NCBI GenBank assembly: GCA_023091735.1
Contig: JALKBU010000789.1
Location: 1 to 24,562, forward strand
Length of the DNA stretch: 24,562 nt
Source: Trichomonas tenax
Taxonomy: Eukaryota; Parabasalia; Trichomonadida; Trichomonadidae
Direction of reading: 5' to 3'
Positions 8,234 through 16,203 of this stretch are shown in pieces (the first letter of the stretch is position 1; every line of letters begins with the position of its first letter). The translations under genes were made by a program, and so were the position numbers. Under the pieces are notes generated by a model. It was not told the DNA's origin. It worked only from the letters and a program-made list of their open reading frames with translations, and did not search any database.

Positions 8234-9892
8234 TTATTTAAAAACAAAGTTCTTAGACAAAACAAAATAGACATTGAAAAAGATAAGGAAAACAACAAGA
8301 GCAAAGAAGAAAATAAGGAGTCTGTTGAATCTCTTGGATTCATTCTTCTGATTAATTGGGCAAATGTCGAAGCATTCTTTGTTAAAGATCGATTGATATG
8401 AATAATAATCATTCTCTTCAGGTGTGTGATTTGTGTTCCAAACCTGAGCGAAGAAAGGATTACGAAGTGCAATTCTTCCATAATCCCATCCTGTTGATGG
8501 AGAAGGAAGGAAACAATGTGGGCACCAATGACCACCGCGAAGGACAAAGTTTGGAGAAGCATCGAATTCACGATGGCAATGTCCGCATTTCCATGTGACT
8601 GATTTGTAAACAGAATCAAAATGTTCTGAAACCAATGACCCACCCCTGAAAGCTGCCGCATTTCTCAAGTCTTCAATTGTCAAAGATTCAAATGGCTTCG
8701 TTTCATCATAGCCATGAGAAAGAACTAATTTCTCAGCAGCATTAATTGATGTATCATAATGCTTGATTGGATACTCAGACCATGAATCTGGAATTGCCTT
8801 GAATTCAGCAATTGAACCAAAGAATGCTTTGATTCTTAATTCTTCGTTGTTGCGAAGCCATCCTAATGGGCCAAAGTCTTTTTGCTGAGCAATCAATTTC
8901 ATGAATGGACGAGCAACAAATGAAATGCTCTTAACAAATTTGACCCATTTGATGATTCTGAATGCCAAATCTGCTTTGCTGCAAAGTTGATCAAAGTATT
9001 CTTCTGTTGGAACATTAGCTCTGAACTTCAAATAATTGTCAAGGACGTCACTGTCAGCATAGAATTGGCCGTGGAAGTTCTTTGTTGCAAACCAGTTTGG
9101 TTGGAAGAAATCTTTGACTGTTCCAATGTTTGCTGAACGAAGAAGCAAATCTTCGAATTCATAGTTCGTCAATCTGTATAATTCGCCACTTCCAATGTTG
9201 TAGAACCTTCTCCAGAACTCTTCTGGAAGATCAAATTGAACAAAATTCTTCATCAATCTTCCACTATCTTCAACTGTGCACCATTCGAGGACACCATTAA
9301 GTGGAACATGGAACATGATTGGCTCCATCTTATTAAGAAGTCCTGCATGCAGAATTCCACTCTGTCTGAAAACAGCCCAATGCTTGAGTCCACTTTCAGC
9401 GAAAGCTTTTTCTGCCATAGCTTTGGAAAGGCCATAATGGTCATACATTGAAACTTTGATTGGGTCCCCTGTTCTTCCCCAATGTATTGGATAGTTTCTA
9501 TCACCTGTTTCAGCGACACTTCCTATGTATACAAGTTTGATGTCATCTTTATTTGGCTGAATTCTTGTGGCAATAACAATGTTCTGGGCACCGCCAACAT
9601 TGACATCGAATGTTTCTTTAGGCTTATCATCAGCAAAAGGAGAAACCATGCCACCAATATGTAAAACGTAGTCACAGCCAGTGATAAACTTAAGGACGTC
9701 ACCATAGTTACGTAAGTCACCATAGTAAGCTTCCACTTTCTCTGACGATAGGAACTTGCGGGCTTTGTATCTTTCTTCATCTGTATCTTTGATGAAGATT
9801 CTGATCTTAACGTCATCCAATGTGAGTAGGTTCCTCACAGTCTCGCTTCCCATTACTCCTGTAGCACCAGTTACGCAAACAGTCTTTACCAT
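8234..9892 (-). CDS. NAD(P)-dependent SDR/epimerase fused to a zinc ribbon and C-terminal membrane anchor
   Basis: The ATG at 9892 gives 552 residues; the frame is open further upstream but offers only a TTG, so this ATG (MVKTVCVTGATG) is preferred. Residues 1-270 are an extended short-chain dehydrogenase/epimerase: Rossmann GxxGxxG (G9, G12, G15), an acidic residue in GDLRNYGD near 58-65, GSVAETG with S125, and catalytic Y153-x3-K157. Residues 430-465 hold a zinc ribbon (C436, C439, C457, C460). The stretch NPFFAQVW follows. Residues 523-545 form one hydrophobic helix after basic KNESKRF, suggesting a tail-anchored protein with the enzyme facing the cytosol. Similar epimerase plus zinc-ribbon proteins are, from memory, found in anaerobic bacteria, so lateral acquisition is plausible. 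The substrate is unknown. The stop sits in AAATAAAAT, which contains the trichomonad-type TAAA poly(A) signal. Confidence 0.8.
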   Translation of the reverse strand: MVKTVCVTGATGVMGSETVRNLLTLDDVKIRIFIKDTDEERYKARKFLSSEKVEAYYGDLRNYGDVLKFITGCDYVLHIGGMVSPFADDKPKETFDVNVGGAQNIVIATRIQPNKDDIKLVYIGSVAETGDRNYPIHWGRTGDPIKVSMYDHYGLSKAMAEKAFAESGLKHWAVFRQSGILHAGLLNKMEPIMFHVPLNGVLEWCTVEDSGRLMKNFVQFDLPEEFWRRFYNIGSGELYRLTNYEFEDLLLRSANIGTVKDFFQPNWFATKNFHGQFYADSDVLDNYLKFRANVPTEEYFDQLCSKADLAFRIIKWVKFVKSISFVARPFMKLIAQQKDFGPLGWLRNNEELRIKAFFGSIAEFKAIPDSWSEYPIKHYDTSINAAEKLVLSHGYDETKPFESLTIEDLRNAAAFRGGSLVSEHFDSVYKSVTWKCGHCHREFDASPNFVLRGGHWCPHCFLPSPSTGWDYGRIALRNPFFAQVWNTNHTPEENDYYSYQSIFNKECFDICPINQKNESKRFNRLLIFFFALVVFLIFFNVYFVLSKNFVFK

Positions 9893-9898
9893 CTTGTT

Positions 9899-9904
9899 TA
9901 ATGA
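9899..9904 (-). promoter_or_regulatory. Initiator TCATTA for the SDR gene
   Basis: The minus strand reads TTCATTAAACAAG directly before the ATG at 9892. TCATTA is an exact trichomonad Initiator match and would start transcription about 10 nt upstream of the ATG. It also supports this ATG over the upstream in-frame TTG. Confidence 0.6.
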
Positions 9905-9953
9905 AATATGATTCGCTTTTGAGTAATCTTCCCACCATTTCAATACATATCTG

Positions 9954-9968
9954 TCGTTATCCAAAAAT
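9954..9968 (-). promoter_or_regulatory. Shared upstream element ATTTTTGGATAACGA (copy 1)
   Basis: A 15-nt sequence identical to 14624-14638 and in the same orientation, 62 bases upstream of the ATG of the SDR gene. Its core TAACGA resembles the Myb recognition elements known from Trichomonas vaginalis promoters. Confidence 0.45.
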
Positions 9969-10465
9969 TAATGAAATTTTGTTTTTTATCAATAAATCCC
10001 TTTATTGAAGATATTCAGCATCATCACATTCAAAAAAATTCTTAATCAAATATTTTTCAATGTCAAATGAACGCGAATTCAAATAATGTTTATTTAGTTT
10101 TAAATCATGAAATGCGAATAGATTTCTGTTTAAAAATTATTGGATTATCAATTACTCAAAAAAAGCTCTTCCTCTCAAAAAAAATTGAGTGTCGGACAAA
10201 AGTGTGCTATCGTCTTTTGATATTTGACATTTTACATGGCAAGTTGTTTTCTTCAATCATTGCAATTTAGCGAATTGCTCCGCAACAGATGACGATCAAT
10301 GGCTCCGCTACGCCATTCAATGCGCTTTGCAAGAGTCTCGGTCTAACTCACGCCCGTCCACTATTGTTTTTTCTAAAAAGAAAAAGTCTGTTGTGCGCGC
10401 GAGTCAATCCTGTATCAATAAGGTGCATAGTTCAAATACGTAAAACATGAATGAATCATTAATCA
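9969..10465. other. Intergenic stretch with a GC-richer patch
   Basis: No gene seen. Bases 10270-10410 are clearly richer in G+C than the surroundings and hold small hairpins: TTGC-TCC-GCAA at 10275-10285 and AATGGC...GCCATT at 10298-10317, both with a CTCCGC core, and a TTTTTC...GAAAAA palindrome near 10368-10385. I cannot assign an RNA gene to it. Confidence 0.4.
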
Positions 10466-11408
10466 TTATAACGGTAATAGTAGTTTTTTAGTTATATTTT
10501 CTTGTATTATGTCATCAGTTAATGCTATAATAGCTTCACAATTCATTGTCGAATAATGGCTTAATTTGTAAGTATGGGTATCTTGATTTATATTATTGTT
10601 CACAGCGTTAGAATCTATTTTATCGATATTATCAATATTGCAATTAGTAACTGCAATTATACCTCCATCTCTAACACCAAATATACATGATGCCCCGTAA
10701 TGACCGATTATTACACATTTTTCAACGGAAAGATTCTGACCGAATCATAATTGAATCATTGAATAAAATGATCCATCCCATGGATTATCATCAAAGTTAC
10801 ACATATTTTCCTTGAATGTACCGTTATAATGATACAACACATATGAATCAGATTGTCGGTTGTGACAAAAAGATGAAAAATTTGTAACGCTTTTTTTTGG
10901 ATCAGATAAAGATTTTGGAATCCTGAACCTGTCAAAACTTCATTATTGCTACAATTTGTCGAACAAAATGAAAAACAGAATATATTTTTGTTCCATTGCA
11001 ACATGAAACAGAACATTCAATAACAAAATTAGGATAAGAATTGATCGATTTAAGATTACAATATGAATGTGCTCCATGTGCAGTATTAACAGAACATCCA
11101 ATACTGCAAAAATGGCGCTGAATTATTGATCCTATACCATAATAGTATATACCGCCGCCATGCCCAGAACTTGTAACTATATTAATAAAATCACAATTCG
11201 AATCTAAAAATTTAATATTATTCATATCTACTTTAATAGCGTTATCACTTAAATCTTTAAAAAGGGATTTATAGACATATAGCTCATTATTAACTATTGT
11301 GATATTGCAATTCGAACAATTGGATGATGTTGATCCTTTATATTGTGCATTATAATACTTTTCCCATATATCTAATGGTGTTGTGTCAGAATGTAATTGT
11401 ATTGCATT
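10466..11408 (-). pseudogene. Pmp-like/beta-helix surface protein, degenerate
   Basis: The longest readable part (11408 down to about 10990) contains DTTPLDIWEKYYNAQYKG, CSNCNI, LYVYKSLFKDLSDNAIKV, GHGGGIYYYG, a FCSIGCSVNTAHGAHSYC segment and CSVSCCNGTKI. Later parts in other frames contain CFSFCSTNCSNN and SVEKCVIIGHYGASCIFG, then GGIIAVTNCNI, ending at a stop at 10466-10468. The regular Cys and Gly-Gly-x-Ile-Tyr spacing resembles the parallel beta-helix (polymorphic membrane protein-like) surface families of trichomonads. At least two frameshifts are needed, an in-frame TAA bounds the 5' side, and there is no visible signal peptide or membrane anchor. The broad family call is moderate. Confidence 0.5.
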
Positions 11409-11518
11409 TGTTTATCCAAAATTGTGAAAACAAAATCTCTAATGACACTTTTGCAAGGTTAACGGTAAGTAAAAGTAAAATTTTATCAGGGAATCATTCT
11501 TCTTAAGGTAAAAGTAAA

Positions 11519-11591
11519 GGTTTCGTAGCTCAGTAGGTAGAGCGTAGTGCTGATAACGCTAAGGTCTTGGGTTCGAGCCCCAGCTTTGTTA
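11519..11591 (+). pseudogene. tRNA-Ile-like sequence, anticodon GAT, acceptor stem lost
   Basis: The body has a correct D-arm (GCTC/GAGC), a full anticodon stem (TAGTG/CGCTA, one G-T pair) with loop CTGATAA, a 5-nt variable loop AGGTC, and a T-arm (TTGGG/CCCAG with TTCGAGC). The anticodon at 11552-11554 is GAT (Ile). GTGCTGATAACGCTAAGGTC differs from a typical eukaryotic tRNA-Ile(AAT) body at only a few places, including anticodon position 34. The acceptor halves GGTTTCG and CTTTGTT form only one Watson-Crick pair, with three mismatches, and no T-run terminator follows. Best read as a tRNA pseudogene or tRNA-derived fragment; a working gene would be surprising. Confidence 0.65.
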
Positions 11592-11647
11592 AAAAAATCA
11601 TGAGATTCTTAAAAATACATAACAATTTATGGTAAAACAGAGACTAA

Positions 11648-14554
11648 TTAAGTCTTTGGATTCAATCTAATTGATCGAATGTTTGTTCTAATAGTTAGCA
11701 TATCATTCATCATGAATTCGTTCTTCATACTGAAATACGAATAAAGTGGAAGGAGAACTCTTTCTATATAAATAAGTTCTTTCTTTGGATTAATAAACTG
11801 ATCAGGATTAAACTGCTTTTGGATCCATGGTTCAGCTCTGCAAATCATACTCATTGACCTTCCTGCCCAAATTTTTCCTTCATCAGATTTCTCCCATCCT
11901 TTGTCAGAAAGCATTCTCACGCGCGCAATGACTTCAAGTTCGTGTTCCATTTTTGGTCCAACTTTATAATAATTGAACAAAGCAGCAAGTTGTTTGGCTC
12001 TTTCAATCGGTAAATTATCGGCAATTCCAAATTCCCTATTAAATACTGCAGCAACTATTGGAGCTGCGCATTGAGTAACTCCTGTGCAAAGATCAATTAA
12101 ATATTTATCAGATTTGATTCGCCAAACATTTTCGATTCCCGATAAGAACAATAATAACATAATTACTGCTTTGTCATCATCCTTATACCAATTGGCAATT
12201 GAAACCTTCGATAACAAAGTTTTGATGAATTTAACTTTCTTCAGATTCTCATTTATGTCGATTTTGTTTGTTTTGAAGATCGAAAGAATTGTCTTGAAGA
12301 AATTCATTAACTTTGCATTATCGACTTTGAATATGCTTACATAATCAATCATTGTATTGAAAACTTCAGATGGAACTTCTCTGATTTGTGATTTCGCTGA
12401 TAAAATGAATATTAAGTAATCCTTGAAAGAATTGATAATGTTGAGAGATAATTCGTCTTCAATAATATCATCGCACTCTATTGCTGCTTCAATACCTCGT
12501 TTTGTTTCGACTAAAAAATGGAACTTCTTATCACACTTATATTCATTCTCAGATATGGGAACATCAAATTGAACAAGTGAAAGATTATAATCGATTAAAT
12601 CTGAGATTGAGTCAATTGCAATTCTCGTTGCACCTCTGAGATAAGATTGTCTATGAATTAAATCATTTAATTGTACTTCCATCAGTGCCCATGGGAATAA
12701 AACAATCGCCGCATTACCGAGATATACCAATAATCTTTCATCGATCTTTGAATAGTCCTTAATACCGTAAAACAGTGTATAAACAGTTGATGTCGTTGAA
12801 GGAACAAGGAAAACATCTTCGCCATCACCAAAATCGATGTGTTGTGGAGTAAGCATATTTGTCAATTCCTCTGGGAATTCTTCAACAGTCCCTCGTGGGA
12901 AAATGAAGTAATTGTTTTCTTCGACTAAAGAAATAATTTCAACTTTAACACCTTCGATGCCAATTTCAGCCTCAATTGTTTCCAATAGCCTCGAATCTTG
13001 TGTTGCTTCAACAAGTTTTGGAATCTTCATCAAGAAATTCTCCATCAAATCTTTTTGTGTTGAATCTAAATTATAAGTTCTTTCAACAGCTCTTCTCTTT
13101 AAGAATTCTTCCATTGGATATGGTGTTGCCTCTATAATGTGTTTCACCATATTTCTCCTTTGAACTTTGAATGAATTTGCGTCTTCGACATTATATGAAA
13201 CGACAAACAAATCTTCGTATGGAACTTTAATGACATGAATTGCACTGATGAGTCCAAGTGAAGTATCATCATCAACTTCTTTGCAGAAACCTTTCTGGAA
13301 TCTTGGCAACTTGATTGTTGAAGATCCTCCTTTCTCAGCTGCAGTACGAATCAAACTTTTTGCCGAGCTAAGAACCGGAACTTCAGGAAATTCTTTTGAT
13401 GGTGTTAATGTCATAATTTTTGTTTTAACTGCTTTAAGTGTTGATTTAACAACACTTTCGATTGATTTAATGATATCTTTCGTTTCATAGAGTGCTGAAA
13501 TGTTTAATAGAACATTTGATATTAATGATGGAGTCAATGAATTGAAAATCGTTCCAAATATGTGTAAAGCGGGTGTTGTATATTGAATAACAATTTGCAT
13601 CTTTGTCATATCTGATTCAGTAAATTGATCATTAAAAACAATAACAAGGCCATCTTCGATTAACTCACCAAACGAAAATCTCATTGACATGCAAGGCCTG
13701 TCGTCTTTAAAGATACATCTTTCTTCACTGCGTTGAATCTTCTCGCTTTCTAATGGATGATCTGTGATCAATGGTTCTTGGGAATGAAGAAAAGATCCAA
13801 TTAATGTATTATTTATTTGCAATAAGTGATAACCTGAATTATGTTGATATAGCAACTCTCCATCGCCTGTATTGAACAATATAACGATATCTTTGAATCC
13901 AAGCGTTTCTCCAATTTTATTTCGTGATTCTTCGAAAAATTCAAAGAATTCCTCAAATTTAGCATAGGGATCTGATATTTGACATCTCAGTATAGGATTT
14001 AATGATAATTTAGAAAGAATTGGAAGCAATCCTTCGAGAAATTTGTTACAATTAAGTAATTTAGTTAGAATTAAGTTGAAGAACGTCATTCTGATATCTG
14101 GCGATGCCATTAATATCGCGTTTTGTAGTTGTTCGTCGAAAATCGTTTGATTTGAAAAGATTAATTTTTCAACAATTGAAGAGTTGTTCAAAAACTTCTG
14201 TACGTCTGAAGATGAAACAGATTCGGTCTTTGTCAGCAAATGAATCAGTTCATTACTCGTTTTAACGTCTATTTCAGGAGTTGGAAGAGGAGTTGGTTTT
14301 TCTACTTTTTGGTGAACAACAGGAGGTCCATAGTGATCGCAAACTGTTTTATTGATGAGCATGGCAAATTGTAGATAGACTTTTCGCAAATATTGCAATT
14401 TTTCGCGATATTTATTAATTTGTTTTTGAATTCCTGCAAGTTCTGACTTGAAAAACACAATGTTTGCTTCGTCGTTGTTGTGTGCGATCTGTTGCAAATC
14501 TTCATCCTCTTCATATTCGCTCGATTCTAATTCATCAAGAGGAAGCCTTTGCAT
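11648..14554 (-). CDS. Unrecognised 968-aa protein, possible tandem GAF-like folds
   Basis: An intact, intronless 968-codon gene starting at an ATG at 14554. I recognise no family with confidence. Visible features: an acidic N-terminus (SSEYEEDEDLQQ), a short coiled coil (about residues 35-65, IQKQINKYREKLQYLRKVY), a proline-rich linker (about 75-95), then an alpha/beta region (about 205-340) with VILFNTGDGELLY and MSMRFSFGELIEDGLVIVF. The layout of this region suggests a GAF-type fold. A second alpha/beta region lies around 500-640. The last 300 residues are mainly helical. No transmembrane segment or signal peptide is evident, so it is probably cytosolic. A GAF-regulated protein of the phosphodiesterase type was considered, but the metal-binding HD motif is not present. 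An upstream element shared with the SDR gene lies 70 bases before the ATG. Confidence 0.7.
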   Translation of the reverse strand: MQRLPLDELESSEYEEDEDLQQIAHNNDEANIVFFKSELAGIQKQINKYREKLQYLRKVYLQFAMLINKTVCDHYGPPVVHQKVEKPTPLPTPEIDVKTSNELIHLLTKTESVSSSDVQKFLNNSSIVEKLIFSNQTIFDEQLQNAILMASPDIRMTFFNLILTKLLNCNKFLEGLLPILSKLSLNPILRCQISDPYAKFEEFFEFFEESRNKIGETLGFKDIVILFNTGDGELLYQHNSGYHLLQINNTLIGSFLHSQEPLITDHPLESEKIQRSEERCIFKDDRPCMSMRFSFGELIEDGLVIVFNDQFTESDMTKMQIVIQYTTPALHIFGTIFNSLTPSLISNVLLNISALYETKDIIKSIESVVKSTLKAVKTKIMTLTPSKEFPEVPVLSSAKSLIRTAAEKGGSSTIKLPRFQKGFCKEVDDDTSLGLISAIHVIKVPYEDLFVVSYNVEDANSFKVQRRNMVKHIIEATPYPMEEFLKRRAVERTYNLDSTQKDLMENFLMKIPKLVEATQDSRLLETIEAEIGIEGVKVEIISLVEENNYFIFPRGTVEEFPEELTNMLTPQHIDFGDGEDVFLVPSTTSTVYTLFYGIKDYSKIDERLLVYLGNAAIVLFPWALMEVQLNDLIHRQSYLRGATRIAIDSISDLIDYNLSLVQFDVPISENEYKCDKKFHFLVETKRGIEAAIECDDIIEDELSLNIINSFKDYLIFILSAKSQIREVPSEVFNTMIDYVSIFKVDNAKLMNFFKTILSIFKTNKIDINENLKKVKFIKTLLSKVSIANWYKDDDKAVIMLLLFLSGIENVWRIKSDKYLIDLCTGVTQCAAPIVAAVFNREFGIADNLPIERAKQLAALFNYYKVGPKMEHELEVIARVRMLSDKGWEKSDEGKIWAGRSMSMICRAEPWIQKQFNPDQFINPKKELIYIERVLLPLYSYFSMKNEFMMNDMLTIRTNIRSIRLNPKT

Positions 14555-14584
14555 TTGTTTTGTAAAGCATTCAATATTTCCTCG

Positions 14585-14590
14585 TTATGA
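14585..14590 (-). promoter_or_regulatory. Initiator-like TCATAA
   Basis: The minus strand carries TCATAA about 34 nt upstream of the ATG at 14554. It fits TCA(Y)(T/A), but the distance is longer than usual, so this is a weak call. Confidence 0.3.
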
Positions 14591-14623
14591 CAAAATTGTG
14601 TGTCAAAATATATTGTAAATTTA

Positions 14624-14638
14624 TCGTTATCCAAAAAT
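14624..14638 (-). promoter_or_regulatory. Shared upstream element ATTTTTGGATAACGA (copy 2)
   Basis: Identical over 15 nt to 9954-9968, and placed 70 bases before the ATG of the 968-aa gene in the same orientation. Here the core reads TAACGATA, which is the sequence I recall for the MRE-2r Myb site of the T. vaginalis ap65-1 promoter. Confidence 0.5.
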
Positions 14639-15411
14639 AAATCTAAAATTTTAGATTTACACACAAATTTAAAATTGCTATATCAATTTAAGCAAATTTG
14701 CCACAATTTTCTTTATATGACACATATTTTGTTCGATAATTCAATGCATTAAAAGTTGCATCTAGAACAAATAATATGTCATTATATGAAAAACTCTCGA
14801 AATCCTACCATACCCTCCAGTTTTCTTTAATGTATTAAATTATAAGCTAATTTTTTAAATTTCTCGATGATTATTTTAGAAAATTCATTGTTTTTCTCAT
14901 ATATTAAAAATCAAAATACACTAAATAACACCATATCACAATGCTGCATGGTCATTACAAAGCAGTTTCTGAAAACCAGCAACGAAATGTGTCATGTAAA
15001 GCGACAAAATGTTTTGTAAATTTACTATAATCATCGATGATTAACTAAAGGTGTCCTACCTAAATGTACGTTATTTTGGAGAACTCAAAAAAGTGAGATT
15101 CGGACGTTAAAAAGTTGATGCTGTACTGCACAGCTTTACTATTAAAGAATAAATTTGCATGTACTCATTAGTTCACTTCGTCTTCTCTTGATCCTGAGGA
15201 TCTTATTCCACGTTAATAAAATAAACCGACAAAAATATCAAATTTAAAATTAATTTCGTTGTTAAACACTCACATCACAATCAAATCAAAGGATCAGAAA
15301 GCGTCCCACGTCTTTGAATCACTATGCTAAATTCCGCATCTCAGATCTCAAAAATAAAACAACACCCATCTTATAGAGATAACACAAATACTAGACTCCC
15401 AAAACCAGCTA

Positions 15412-15460
15412 GATTTTCTAAGTTTTACAGAGATCTGTAAAATTGTTTTTGAGATCTGAA
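15412..15460 (+). repeat. Inverted repeat, left copy
   Basis: ATTTTCTAAG, then AGATCTGTAAAA, then GAGATCTGAA. The same blocks, complemented, occur at 15938-15980. This copy has about 8 extra bases (TTTTACAG) between the first two blocks. Confidence 0.65.
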
Positions 15461-15937
15461 TCAGAACTCATCTCCAAGATAATTTAGGATGCAATGAAGT
15501 CAAATCATTGTCTCTATTTGTAGTACTGATCACTTCTGTTATAAAACTACATATTAAAATAACCTAACGAATATATTGATTATACAATTTTTCCCTATCA
15601 TGAAGCATCCACCATGTACACGTACATCTCAAGCACAATAAAGTATAAATTTTCGTATAATAAAGCATGTTTTTACATAATTACAATAAATTTCTTGCAA
15701 TTTCTATTTATCTTAAAGTATTAAATGCAATCCATTGGCATGGGATATGTATATGATTTTTGAACAATAGTTGCTTCTAACTTGATTAAAATGTTGAAAT
15801 TTATATCAAATAACAAGAAATAATTTGATAACATAATGTCTTGAACTAATATTATTACTTAAAGACATTTTGGCTTATATGATTAAGAAAATAAACAGGA
15901 TTTAATTTTTTTAAATGGGCTCAATGAAGATTTTGGC

Positions 15938-15980
15938 TTTTCAGATCTCGAAAATGGTTTTACAGATCTCTTAGAAAATG
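15938..15980 (-). repeat. Inverted repeat, right copy
   Basis: Inverted partner of 15412-15460. The complement reads ATTTTCTAAG-AGATCTGTAAAA-ccattttc-GAGATCTGAAAA. The interval between copies is 477 bases and has no coding capacity. Confidence 0.65.
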
Positions 15981-16203
15981 ATAATTGTTAATATACAGCA
16001 TGTGGGGATGCTACCATATCAACGGCAAGGCTGGGCGTTGTTTTATTTTCACGTGTGGGACCTTTGATTAACTCATATATTTAGCCGAGGCTATAGAACT
16101 TAATGCTAAATTCAAAATATGTTAAATTTGTCAATAAATAAAATTACGTGGCAGATTATATGTAAACTATCGTAAGCCATTCAATCCAAAAAACGTATTC
16201 AGG

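Larger units (their letters stand above)
14639..16203. other. 1.6-kb intergenic region
   Basis: Separates two divergently transcribed genes (11648-14554 minus, 16204-18516 plus). No coding-like ORF or RNA gene was found. It contains an inverted repeat pair (15412-15460 with 15938-15980), several AGATCT sites, and a GTGTCATGTAAAG motif at 14989-15001 that also occurs near both window ends. The sequence from about 16010 to 16203 is the presumptive promoter of the plus-strand gene, but no clear Initiator match was seen there. Confidence 0.5.

Noticed and set aside
8227..8661. 144-codon ORF overlapping the SDR gene in another frame
   Set aside because: It lies within the zinc-ribbon and anchor part of the SDR gene, which has clear motifs; a shadow frame.
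9893..9964. Upstream extension of the SDR gene by 24 codons
   Set aside because: The extension starts at TTG, not ATG. An Initiator match lies just before the ATG at 9892, and the Rossmann strand begins right after that ATG.
11648..14554. Cyclic-nucleotide phosphodiesterase with GAF domains
   Set aside because: No HD metal-binding motif is visible in the C-terminal part; only the overall layout is similar.
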